A DNA stretch of 64,000 nucleotides from positions 1-64,000 of the forward strand of contig CACWHY010000001.1 of assembly GCA_902760805.1 (NCBI GenBank). Reading direction: 5' to 3'. Positions 1 to 7,530 of this stretch are shown here, in pieces. A program made the translations under genes and the position numbers. The stretch is from Ruminococcus flavefaciens (GTDB lineage Bacteria > Bacillota > Clostridia > Oscillospirales > Ruminococcaceae). Position 1 is the first letter of the stretch, and each line of letters begins with the position of its first letter. A model generated the notes under the pieces. The model saw only the letters and a program-made list of their open reading frames with translations. It ran no database searches and was not told the DNA's origin.

Positions 1-22
1 ATGCAATGTCAAACCTTCAGTG

Positions 23-92
23 CCCACTTTAGTGGGTGAGCCTGTATTCGCCCCTTTTAGGGGCTGTGCAAACCACCACTTCAGTGGTGGTT
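23..92. repeat. Array of three short hairpins, possible IS200/IS605-type element end
   Basis: Three perfect hairpins follow each other: CCCAC-TTTA-GTGGG (23-36), a CCCC/GGGG stem (50-64) and a 9-bp AACCACCAC/GTGGTGGTT stem with a TTCA loop (71-92). All have very short T-rich loops. Single-strand transposons of the IS200/IS605 group carry such subterminal hairpins, so this could be the end of an element whose transposase lies left of the window. No transposase is visible here. Alternatives are an intergenic repeat family or terminators of an upstream gene. Confidence 0.4.
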
Positions 93-414
93 ATGATTCA
101 GCGGATCCTAAGATCTCCCTCCGGCAATGGCATTATCTTGCTAAAAATCGGCTTGTTATAGCATAATCGTGCGACCACTTTTGTTCAAGTGTCATTTTTT
201 GCACCTTTTCTGTAGAAAATGAGTTGAATGATCTGTGAATACTTGATATCATTTAACTGGGAAATTATTTGTGCATTTGCTGGCGGAGCGATCCGCCAGC
301 AAATGGTATGAAAAGTCAGTTTTTTGATAAGAAAAGCTATTTTCTTACCACCAATAAAAATGTATGATTAAATCAGCAGTTGTTTTGCTGCTGAAAAGAA
401 AAAGGGGGATCCTT
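93..414. other. Non-coding stretch before the first gene, with a 14-bp hairpin
   Basis: No convincing gene lies here. The clearest element is a perfect 14-bp stem with a GCGA loop at 274-305 (arm CATTTGCTGGCGGA). A run of six T lies about 14 bases after the stem, too far for a standard terminator. The hairpin may be an operator, an mRNA-stabilising leader structure or a remnant of the repeat to its left. The ribosome binding site AAGGGGG at about 401-407 serves the downstream gene. Confidence 0.5.
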
Positions 415-3400
415 ATGGCTAAGAACTTTCTGAAAAAAGTAGTCTCTGCCTGTTCGGCAGCGACAGTTGCTCTTGGAATGAGCAGCTTTATCCCAGCGAA
501 AACTTCCGCAAAGGAGGCCGATATCCTGGACTTCTCGATATCCGACGTGACCATGACAGACGGCTACTGCACCAACGCACTCGACAAGGAAATGGACTAC
601 CTTCTTTCCTTCGACACCGAGAAGCTCCTTGCAGGCTTCCGGGACAACGCAGGTCTCAGCACCAACGGCGCTACTCGCTACGGCGGCTGGGAGAACACCA
701 ACATCGCCGGACACTGCGTGGGACATTACCTGACAGCTCTTGCTCAGGCTTATCAAAGTCCGAACATCACCGCCGACCAGAGAAATGCAGTCTACACCCG
801 GATCAAGACCCTCATCGACAACATGAAGATTTGTCAGCAGAATTCCAAGGGCAAGCCCGGATTTCTGTGGGCAGCTCCTAAACACTCCAGCGGCAACGTT
901 GAGCGTCAGTTCGACCAGGTCGAGCAGGGCAAGGCCAATATCTTCGACGACGCTTGGGTGCCCTGGTACACCATGCACAAGCTGATCGCAGGCTTGGTGG
1001 ACGTGTACAAGGCAACGGGCTACGCTCCCGCAAAGGACGTGGGCTCAGCCCTGGGCGATTGGGTATACAACAGAGTTAGCAGGTGGAGCGACCAGACTCA
1101 GCGAACAGTTCTTTCGATCGAGTACGGCGGAATGAACGACTGTATGTACGACCTTTACGCCATTACCGGCAAGGACTCCCACGCTGAGGCTGCCCATAAA
1201 TTCGACCAGGTGGATCTGTTTGAGCTGGTGAACAAGGCCGGAAGGAACGTTCTTGACGGCCGCCACGCCAACACAACGATCCCCAAGTTCATCGGAGCTC
1301 TGAAGCGCTACACTGTGCTGGACGGAAAGACCGTAAACGGCCAGCAGATCGACGCTTCCGCCTATCTCAAATACGCCGAGACCTTCTGGGACATCGTTAC
1401 TACTCACCACACCTACATCACCGGCGGAAACAGCGAGTGGGAGCACTTCGGCAAGGACGATATCCTTGATGCGGAGCGCACCAACTGTAACTGCGAGACC
1501 TGCAACTCCTACAATATGCTGAAGCTGTCCCGTGAGCTGTTCAAGATCACTCACGACAGCAAGTACATGGATTTCTACGAGAACACATATTACAATTCGA
1601 TCCTGTCCTCGCAAAACCCAGAGACCGGCATGACCACCTATTTCCAGCCCATGTCCACAGGTTATTTCAAGGTCTACAGCACTCGCTGGGACAAGTTCTG
1701 GTGCTGCACAGGAAGCGGCATGGAGAGCTTCACCAAGCTGGGCGACACCATTTATATGCACGAGGACGACACCCTTTACGTCAACTTCTACCAGAGCTCG
1801 ATCCTTGATTGGGAGGAGAAGGGCGTGAAGATCACTCAGGACAGCTCTATCCCCGAGGGTGCCTCTGTCAAGTTCACTATCGACGGCAGTGCAGCCATGG
1901 ATCTGCGATTCCGCATCCCTGACTGGATCGACGGCTCAATGGGAGTATCCGTCAACGGCAGCAAGTACAGCTACAAGACTGTCAACGGCTACGCAGATGT
2001 TTCCGGAGACTTTGCCAGCGGAGATGTGATCGAGCTGACTATCCCCTCCAAGGTGAGGGCATATTCCCTGCCTGATGCTCCCGATGTTTACGGCTTCAAG
2101 TACGGCCCGCTGGTGCTCAGTGCCGAGCTTGGCAAGCAGGATATGACCACCAGCAGCACCGGAATGTGGGTAACTATCCCCAAGGATAAGTTAGAGGGCA
2201 GCGAGACCTTCAAGATCAGCAAGGAGGGTCAGTCTGTGGCTTCGTTCATGGCTCAGATCGACGAGCACCTTGTCCGTGAGCCGGGCACTATGAAGTTCAC
2301 CATGAAGGACACCGACATCAGCCTGACCTTTACTCCTCATTATAAGCAGTATCAGCAGCGCTACGGTATTTACTGGAAGTTCGTTCCCAATGGCACAGTC
2401 ATCGAGGAGCGCCTGCCCCGTGCAAAGACCAGCGTGACTGACACTGTTCAGCCGGGCTACGGCCAGTACGAGAGCGACAACCTTCACGCTATGGTGGAGA
2501 GCAACTCCGTTGGCATCACAAACGACAGCACCTACCGCTATGTTAAGAACGGCGGCTGGATCACATACAGAATGGCAGTTGACGAGAGCGCTTCCATGCA
2601 GAGACTTCGCATCACCCTGAGAAAGTCCGACAACGGCAAGTCTCTTCGGGTAAGAGTGGGAGATGCTGTTTTGTTTGCGGAAACTCTTGACTACTCCGGC
2701 AGCGAAGATGTTTACGAAAGGATCATCACGATCCCCCAGGACGTTCGTGACCGCTGCACCTACAGCGTTAATGCTGACGGAACTGACTACAGCGTTCTTG
2801 ACGTGACATTCTCCTCCAATGAAGGCGATGAGGAGTCCGCAAAGGTCTGCGACTTCATCTACATGGAGGCTGTAACTCCTGCCTATGAGTTCACCGACGA
2901 GATCGCCTACTATGTGGACTGCGGCGACCATAATTCCGACACTATCACCGGCAGAGACCGCCTTGGTATGTACAACAGCGTCACCGAGCAGCTCTACGGT
3001 CCCGATGAGGTCACCGGACGTATGTGGGGACTGATCGACGATGCCACCGACAAGTACAACGGCTCCTCCAAGAGCAAGGGTCTGTACACCGCAAACACCT
3101 GGTGCGACGAAGCAAATACTGCTGACGGAGCCGACAAGTCCTACAGCTTCCGCTACACAAAAAATCAGTACGAGAACAACATTGACCGTCACATCGACTA
3201 CGCATTCGAGCTGCCTAACGGCACATATTCAGTTGAGATGTGCTTCTGTGACCCCTGGGGCTGCTCCAAAAACCCCACCGCCTACGCTAACCTTGGCAAG
3301 GCAGGGGAGAGCGTGCTTGTGAAGAACGCTCCCACTGACCGAACTGCTGTAAGCGGCACAGCCACCGTAACTGACGGCGAGCTTACTGTAAACCTGCGCT

Positions 3401-3657
3401 CCGATGACAAGGCTATCAACATCTGCTACATCCTCATAAAGCCCTTGGAGACCCAGCCGGCCTCCACTCTTGGCAGAAAGGGCGATGTTAACCTTGACGG
3501 CGACGTGAATATTGCCGATGCCGTGGTGATGCAGAGTTACCTTCTTGCAAAAACTCAGATCACCGGCGAACAGGCCTATGCAGCTGATGTCCTCTCTGAT
3601 ACAGTTCCAAATGTGTTTGACATGATCCTCCTCAAACAGATCGTGGCAGGCTCCTGA
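415..3657 (+). CDS. Secreted GH127/GH146-type beta-L-arabinofuranosidase with C-terminal dockerin
   Basis: This 1080-residue protein should hydrolyse terminal beta-L-arabinofuranosides from plant glycans outside the cell. A Lys-rich N-terminus and hydrophobic core to about residue 31 form a signal peptide. The catalytic (alpha/alpha)6 region carries the GH127 metal/nucleophile signature: E361-T-C363 and the Cys pair C430-C431 in WCCTGSG, where the family uses the first Cys of the pair as nucleophile. Beta-sandwich regions follow, then a malectin-like stretch, then a type I dockerin (about 1022-1078; GDVNLDGDVNIADAV, second repeat less canonical). The start at 415 was chosen over an upstream ATG at 364 because AAGGGGG precedes it and the signal peptide begins there. 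It stands alone, closed by a terminator. GH127 versus GH146 cannot be settled by eye. Confidence 0.9.
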   Translation: MAKNFLKKVVSACSAATVALGMSSFIPAKTSAKEADILDFSISDVTMTDGYCTNALDKEMDYLLSFDTEKLLAGFRDNAGLSTNGATRYGGWENTNIAGHCVGHYLTALAQAYQSPNITADQRNAVYTRIKTLIDNMKICQQNSKGKPGFLWAAPKHSSGNVERQFDQVEQGKANIFDDAWVPWYTMHKLIAGLVDVYKATGYAPAKDVGSALGDWVYNRVSRWSDQTQRTVLSIEYGGMNDCMYDLYAITGKDSHAEAAHKFDQVDLFELVNKAGRNVLDGRHANTTIPKFIGALKRYTVLDGKTVNGQQIDASAYLKYAETFWDIVTTHHTYITGGNSEWEHFGKDDILDAERTNCNCETCNSYNMLKLSRELFKITHDSKYMDFYENTYYNSILSSQNPETGMTTYFQPMSTGYFKVYSTRWDKFWCCTGSGMESFTKLGDTIYMHEDDTLYVNFYQSSILDWEEKGVKITQDSSIPEGASVKFTIDGSAAMDLRFRIPDWIDGSMGVSVNGSKYSYKTVNGYADVSGDFASGDVIELTIPSKVRAYSLPDAPDVYGFKYGPLVLSAELGKQDMTTSSTGMWVTIPKDKLEGSETFKISKEGQSVASFMAQIDEHLVREPGTMKFTMKDTDISLTFTPHYKQYQQRYGIYWKFVPNGTVIEERLPRAKTSVTDTVQPGYGQYESDNLHAMVESNSVGITNDSTYRYVKNGGWITYRMAVDESASMQRLRITLRKSDNGKSLRVRVGDAVLFAETLDYSGSEDVYERIITIPQDVRDRCTYSVNADGTDYSVLDVTFSSNEGDEESAKVCDFIYMEAVTPAYEFTDEIAYYVDCGDHNSDTITGRDRLGMYNSVTEQLYGPDEVTGRMWGLIDDATDKYNGSSKSKGLYTANTWCDEANTADGADKSYSFRYTKNQYENNIDRHIDYAFELPNGTYSVEMCFCDPWGCSKNPTAYANLGKAGESVLVKNAPTDRTAVSGTATVTDGELTVNLRSDDKAINICYILIKPLETQPASTLGRKGDVNLDGDVNIADAVVMQSYLLAKTQITGEQAYAADVLSDTVPNVFDMILLKQIVAGS

Positions 3658-3673
3658 ACTGTGAAATAATATG

Positions 3674-3729
3674 AGATCCCCGCTATTGCGCTGAAAAACG
3701 GCGTGACAGCGGGGATCTTTCCTTTTTTT
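3674..3729 (+). terminator. Rho-independent terminator of the GH127 gene
   Basis: An 11-bp perfect stem (AGATCCCCGCT at 3674-3684 with its complement at 3708-3718) is followed by a T-rich run to 3729, just after the stop codon. Confidence 0.85.
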
Positions 3730-3750
3730 GAAAAAAATTCAAAATACCCC

Positions 3751-3779
3751 TTGACAAAGTGTAACACTGCTGCTATAAT
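3751..3779 (+). promoter_or_regulatory. Sigma-A promoter of the GntR-ABC-CPBP operon
   Basis: TTGACA at 3751-3756 and TATAAT at 3774-3779 are separated by exactly 17 bases, a consensus housekeeping promoter about 90 bases before the GntR gene. Confidence 0.9.
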
Positions 3780-3803
3780 TGTATACATAGTAGTTATACA
3801 ATT
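3777..3803. promoter_or_regulatory. Palindromic operator overlapping the -10 box
   Basis: A perfect inverted repeat, AATTGTATA at 3777-3785 and TATACAATT at 3795-3803 with a 9-base spacer, overlaps the end of the -10 element and the start of the transcript. This form and position are typical for autorepression by GntR/YtrA-type regulators, and such a regulator is the first gene of the operon. The link is inferred from position. Confidence 0.8.
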
Positions 3804-3867
3804 TAGACTTTGCTGCACTGTCCGGAAGGTGCTCAATAGTCCTATAACCACAAGGAGTGTACACTAA

Positions 3868-4242
3868 ATGAATATCAATATCAGCAATTCTTCAGGCGAG
3901 CCGATCTATTTGCAGATCGCTGGCCAGATCAAGACCATGATCCTGGAAGGAAAGCTCAGGGAGGGCCAGGCTCTGCCCTCTATGCGAGTTCTCGCAACTG
4001 AGCTCCGTATCAGCTTCATGACCACTAAGCGTGCCTATGAGGAGCTTGAACGTGACGGATTTATCGAGTCTTACACGGGAAAGGGGTCATTCGTAAAGGC
4101 ACAAAACCTGGAGATCTACCGTGAGGAGCAGATCAAACGCATCGAGTCACTGCTCATGGAGGCGGGGGAAACTGCCCGAAAAGCCGGCCTCACCATGGAC
4201 GAGCTCCACGAATTACTTGACCTTGTTAACGGAGGGGAATAA
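3868..4242 (+). CDS. GntR family regulator, YtrA subfamily
   Basis: A 124-residue DNA-binding protein with an N-terminal winged helix (about 8-75; PIYLQIAGQIKTMILEGKL, then LPSMRVLATEL and the recognition helix region TTKRAYEELERDGF) and only a short helical tail. The small size and missing effector domain identify the YtrA subfamily, whose members usually repress the ABC transporter operon they head. It is followed after one base by the ABC ATPase gene. A perfect palindrome over its promoter is the probable binding site, so autorepression relieved by cell-envelope-active compounds is likely by analogy. The ATG follows AAGGAG. Confidence 0.92.
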   Translation: MNINISNSSGEPIYLQIAGQIKTMILEGKLREGQALPSMRVLATELRISFMTTKRAYEELERDGFIESYTGKGSFVKAQNLEIYREEQIKRIESLLMEAGETARKAGLTMDELHELLDLVNGGE

Positions 4243-4243
4243 C

Positions 4244-5122
4244 ATGACCGCATACCAGAATTCGATCGAGATAAACGGCGTGACCAAGCGCTATGACGGC
4301 TTCATGCTGGACAACATCAGCTTCCAGATCCCAAAGGGCTGTATCATGGGATTTATCGGTCAAAACGGTGCCGGAAAGACCACCACGATCCGCAGCCTTC
4401 TGCACATCACCAACATCGACAGCGGCGAGATAAAGCTGCTGGGACTGGATCACATCAAAGACGAGTACGAGATCAAAAAGCGCATAGCAGTGGTCTTTGA
4501 CGAGATGCCTTTCCATGATTCGCTGAATGCCAAGGATATGTCGCTGATCTTCGAGGGAATGTACCCGGATTGGGACCGAAATGAGTTCAGGAGCTACCTT
4601 CAGCGCTTCCAGCTCCCTGAGAAAAAGAAGATAGGGAAGTTCTCCAAGGGAATGAAAATGAAGCTCCAGATCGCCTGTGCTCTTTCCCACAATGCTGAGC
4701 TTCTGGTAATGGATGAGGCCACCACCGGCCTTGATCCTGTGGTCAGGGACGAGATCCTCCACATCTTCATGGAGTACCTGCAAAACGGCGAGCGCTCTGT
4801 CCTTATGTCCTCCCATATCACCAGTGACCTGGAAAAGATCGCCGATATGGTGACATTTATCGACAAGGGCAGGATCCTCCTCACCGGCTCTAAGGATGAG
4901 ATCGTGGAAAGCCACGGTATCCTGAAATGCGATAAGGAGAAGCTGGCTGAGCTTGATCCTGAGGACGTGGTCAGCATCCGCACCAATAATTTCGGCGCCG
5001 AGGTCATGGTCAATGACCGTGAGGATGCGGCCTTCAAGTACAGAGACTGCGTGATCGACCCGGCCACGCTGGACGACATCATGCTCTACTATGTTCACAG
5101 AGATGCAAAGGAGTGGTCATAA
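4244..5122 (+). CDS. ABC transporter ATP-binding protein (YtrB-like)
   Basis: A 292-residue cytoplasmic ATPase that should power the two membrane proteins encoded next. It shows Walker A (GQNGAGKTTT), an ABC signature of the form FSKGMKMKLQIACAL, Walker B (LLVMDEATTGLDP) and the switch histidine (MSSHI). The order GntR-ATPase-permeases matches exporter or immunity transporters of the YtrBC/BcrA type. The start at 4244 follows GGAGGGG; a longer in-frame extension upstream overlaps the GntR gene and is not used. Its stop shares an A with the next start (TAATG), indicating translational coupling. The substrate cannot be read from sequence. Confidence 0.92.
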   Translation: MTAYQNSIEINGVTKRYDGFMLDNISFQIPKGCIMGFIGQNGAGKTTTIRSLLHITNIDSGEIKLLGLDHIKDEYEIKKRIAVVFDEMPFHDSLNAKDMSLIFEGMYPDWDRNEFRSYLQRFQLPEKKKIGKFSKGMKMKLQIACALSHNAELLVMDEATTGLDPVVRDEILHIFMEYLQNGERSVLMSSHITSDLEKIADMVTFIDKGRILLTGSKDEIVESHGILKCDKEKLAELDPEDVVSIRTNNFGAEVMVNDREDAAFKYRDCVIDPATLDDIMLYYVHRDAKEWS

Positions 5123-5853
5123 TGAAACTGTACAAGTCACTTATTTACCGAGAAATGAAGCTCTCCAGGGCTTACTATGGCTTCTGCATATTGTTTTTCG
5201 CTCTTCTGATCACAACTGTGCTGGTGGGGCTGATCCTGCCAAATGTGGACGAGGGAGTCGCCCCCGGAGAAGCACGCCTTGGATTTACTCTCGTATCTCT
5301 GGTGATCCCTGTTTTGGGAGCTCTGTTCGTGACCCGTGACGGGGGGAACTACAAAAAGGACGTGAATTCCGGCTGGGCAAGGGCAGTCGCAGCCTACCCG
5401 GTCACAAGCAAGCAGAGAGCTTTGGCTGAGCTGCTCATGCGCCTTATCTCATCCCTGGTATTCATGGTTTTGGGATCTGTCGTTACAATTGTGATAAATG
5501 CGAACTTTGGGGTAAACATTCTTCTGCCTTATGTGTCGGTGTGGATGCTCAGCGGAGCTGTCGGGCTCCTTATCGACGCTGGCCTGGGCGTAATAGTGAT
5601 GCTTACCCGTGACAAGAAGCAGCTGAAAAAATACATCGTTATCGCAAACGTTGCTATGATCGCATTGCTGGGAACTGTCGCAAAGTATATCCCTTCATTC
5701 GATGAGTCGATCGCCACCAAGAAGCTATTAGAGAGGATCGTGGATACTCTTTATTCGGGATGGTTTTTCCTGATCTGTGCAGCTATCCTCTGCGCAGTCT
5801 CCGCTCTGTTCTTATTTGTCTATGCACGTTCCTATGAGAGGAGAGAGGCGTAA
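5122..5853 (+). CDS. ABC-2 type membrane permease, first subunit
   Basis: A 243-residue membrane protein with about six hydrophobic segments (for example around residues 17-38, 52-70, 100-120, 135-158, 170-190 and 212-235). It resembles ABC-2 permease subunits that pair with YtrB/BcrA-type ATPases: a short cytoplasmic N-terminus and a polar loop after the second segment (RDGGNYKKDVNSGWARA). The start is the ATG in TAATG, preceded by AAGGAG, so it is coupled to the ATPase. An alternative GTG nine bases upstream is less well placed. Its job is presumably to form the export channel with the following permease. Confidence 0.85.
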   Translation: MKLYKSLIYREMKLSRAYYGFCILFFALLITTVLVGLILPNVDEGVAPGEARLGFTLVSLVIPVLGALFVTRDGGNYKKDVNSGWARAVAAYPVTSKQRALAELLMRLISSLVFMVLGSVVTIVINANFGVNILLPYVSVWMLSGAVGLLIDAGLGVIVMLTRDKKQLKKYIVIANVAMIALLGTVAKYIPSFDESIATKKLLERIVDTLYSGWFFLICAAILCAVSALFLFVYARSYERREA

Positions 5854-6611
5854 TGAAAGGCCTTGCGTATAAGGAACTGAAGCAGAACTGGCCTATCATC
5901 GTGCTCATGGCCATTGCGCCCGGTCTCATCGCCTTCGCAGGAGGCTCTTGGTTTCTGAAATATGTGGGGATCCCTGACGCAAACGGCAACCTCCGCAAAA
6001 TACCGTTCATGGAGGGCATAAGGGATGAACAGGGTGTAGAGATGTGGATCTGCTTCATCGTCATGGGACTGATCTGTGCTGCTCTCATGCAAGGAACGGT
6101 TTTCAACGCCGATGCAAGGAAGTCCTGGGTGATGTGGGCGGCTGCTTCTCCGGAGGGCATCAAGGGCAGCATTCGGGTGAAGTACGAGCTGACTCTGGCG
6201 CTGGTCATGCTGACCATGTTCTCCTTCCAGCTGGGCGACTACGTCATGGCAATGATCTGTGCTGCCTATGATACGATGTGGTTTGGCTTTGGAGGGATCA
6301 TCATTATGCTGTTCTACTTCCAGCTTTTGATGAGAGCTATTGAGATCCCGCTGATCATACGCTTCGGAGTGAAGGTCGCCAGCCTTGTAAAGTGCAGCGG
6401 AATGATGATCCTGGCATTTGCGGCAATGATGATCTTCTCGTTTTACGGCGAACAGATCATTGAGGCCATGACTGGCGGAGTTCCCATGGCAAAGGGGATG
6501 ATCGTGAGGTACGCTATAGCTCTTCAGCCCATAGTTTCCCTGGGAGCCTTCTATCTTTCCTACAAGATCTCCTGCAAGATCTTTATGAAGGGAGCTTGGA
6601 ATTATGACTAG
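5853..6611 (+). CDS. ABC-2 type membrane permease, second subunit
   Basis: A 252-residue polytopic protein with about six membrane segments, translationally coupled to the previous gene by TAATG. It is unlike the first permease in sequence but has the same overall build, so the pair may form a heterodimeric channel. The N-terminus KGLAYKELKQNW is the usual amphipathic cytoplasmic start of ABC-2 permeases. It overlaps the CPBP protease gene by eight bases, so all five genes from GntR onward should form one transcript. Confidence 0.85.
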   Translation: MKGLAYKELKQNWPIIVLMAIAPGLIAFAGGSWFLKYVGIPDANGNLRKIPFMEGIRDEQGVEMWICFIVMGLICAALMQGTVFNADARKSWVMWAAASPEGIKGSIRVKYELTLALVMLTMFSFQLGDYVMAMICAAYDTMWFGFGGIIIMLFYFQLLMRAIEIPLIIRFGVKVASLVKCSGMMILAFAAMMIFSFYGEQIIEAMTGGVPMAKGMIVRYAIALQPIVSLGAFYLSYKISCKIFMKGAWNYD

Positions 6612-7500
6612 TAAAAAACAGACACTGATCCGCTTAGGAGTGTTTCTGCTCCTGGCCTTTGGACTGGCTATGATCCCTCAGATCATCTGTTTAGCTGTTT
6701 TCGGCTATGAAAAATGGATGGAAAGCCCCATGGCGGTGGTAGTTACCTTGTCCATGTTTGCGCCTATGCTTGGCAATATCCTCACAAGGCTGATCACCAA
6801 GGAGGGCTGGGAAGACTGTAAGCTCCGTCTGAACCTCACCGGAAATCTCCGCTTTTACATCATGGGAGCTCTGATCCCGGTGATCTGGTTTTTGATCTCC
6901 GCTTTGATCGTGGATCTCGTCCACGGAAACTGGCAGTTCGAGGGTCTGAGGAAGACCACGTTCTCTGAGTCCTTCACAGAGCTGATGATGAACTATGTGG
7001 CCTTTGTGCCCTACTATGTTTTCTGCTGCTTCGGCGAGGAATTCGGCTGGCGAGCCTATCTCAACCAGAAGCTGGAGACTCTCACCGGCACAGTGGGAGC
7101 TGTAGTTTTCGGCGGAGCTATATGGGGGCTTTGGCACGGCATACTTGTGGCTAATGGCTATAATTTCGGCAGCGGACGGCCTTTTCTCAGCGTTGTGCTG
7201 ATGTGCGTGAGCTGTATTTTCGTCAATGCCTCTGCAATGCGGCTGACAAAAAAGACTGACTCGGTATTCCCGGCAACTCTCATGCACGTTATCGAGGACA
7301 TCTCTCTGTATGAGTTCATCTTCCGTCATGTTGTGAGCGGTGTTTCGGAGGAGGTCGGAAGCAAGGCTACTGAGCTGCAAGCGGGTATCCTTTTGCTGGT
7401 GATCCCTCAGGTCATGGTGGGAACGATCAGCTTCATACTTCTGCTTCGTGACAAAAGAAAAAAGCCCGATCCTTCGGCGGATCAGGCTGTACCGGCATGA
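6604..7500 (+). CDS. CPBP family intramembrane metalloprotease
   Basis: A 298-residue membrane protein of the CAAX protease/bacteriocin-processing (CPBP, Abi) family. The core motifs are visible: EEFGWR (E145-E146 and R150) and the helix GLWHG with H178, which together form the glutamate/histidine active site. The third motif, usually HxxxN, reads HVIED, so the last Asn position differs. In Gram-positive bacteria these proteins often sit with bacteriocin or ABC immunity genes, as here, and act in peptide processing or self-protection. It is the last gene of the operon. A terminator for the opposite strand is embedded in its 3' end. Confidence 0.88.
   Translation: MTSKKQTLIRLGVFLLLAFGLAMIPQIICLAVFGYEKWMESPMAVVVTLSMFAPMLGNILTRLITKEGWEDCKLRLNLTGNLRFYIMGALIPVIWFLISALIVDLVHGNWQFEGLRKTTFSESFTELMMNYVAFVPYYVFCCFGEEFGWRAYLNQKLETLTGTVGAVVFGGAIWGLWHGILVANGYNFGSGRPFLSVVLMCVSCIFVNASAMRLTKKTDSVFPATLMHVIEDISLYEFIFRHVVSGVSEEVGSKATELQAGILLLVIPQVMVGTISFILLLRDKRKKPDPSADQAVPA
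7458..7488 (-). terminator. Minus-strand terminator inside the CPBP coding end
   Basis: On the minus strand a 10-bp stem (7463-7472 with 7479-7488, one G-U pair) is followed by six T (7458-7463 read in reverse). It lies within the last codons of the CPBP gene and would back up termination of the esterase transcript. Confidence 0.6.
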
Positions 7501-7501
7501 T

Positions 7502-7528
7502 AAAAGGCGGCAATTTTTGCCGCCTTTT
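7502..7528. terminator. Bidirectional terminator between convergent genes
   Basis: Perfect 11-bp stem AAAAGGCGGCA (7502-7512) with its complement at 7518-7528. A-tracts and T-tracts on both sides let it serve the CPBP operon and the convergent esterase gene. Confidence 0.9.
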
Positions 7529-7530
7529 CC

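Noticed and set aside
345..554. Short minus-strand frame over the GH127 start
   Set aside because: Lies antisense to the signal peptide and leader of the real gene, without ribosome binding site or homology features.
2191..3192. Long minus-strand reading frame inside the GH127 gene
   Set aside because: It mirrors the codon pattern of the real gene, has no ribosome binding site and no recognisable domain; the plus-strand product has catalytic motifs and a dockerin.
4226..5098. 290-codon minus-strand frame opposite the ABC ATPase
   Set aside because: The plus strand encodes clear Walker A, signature and Walker B motifs; the antisense frame is a by-product of codon bias.
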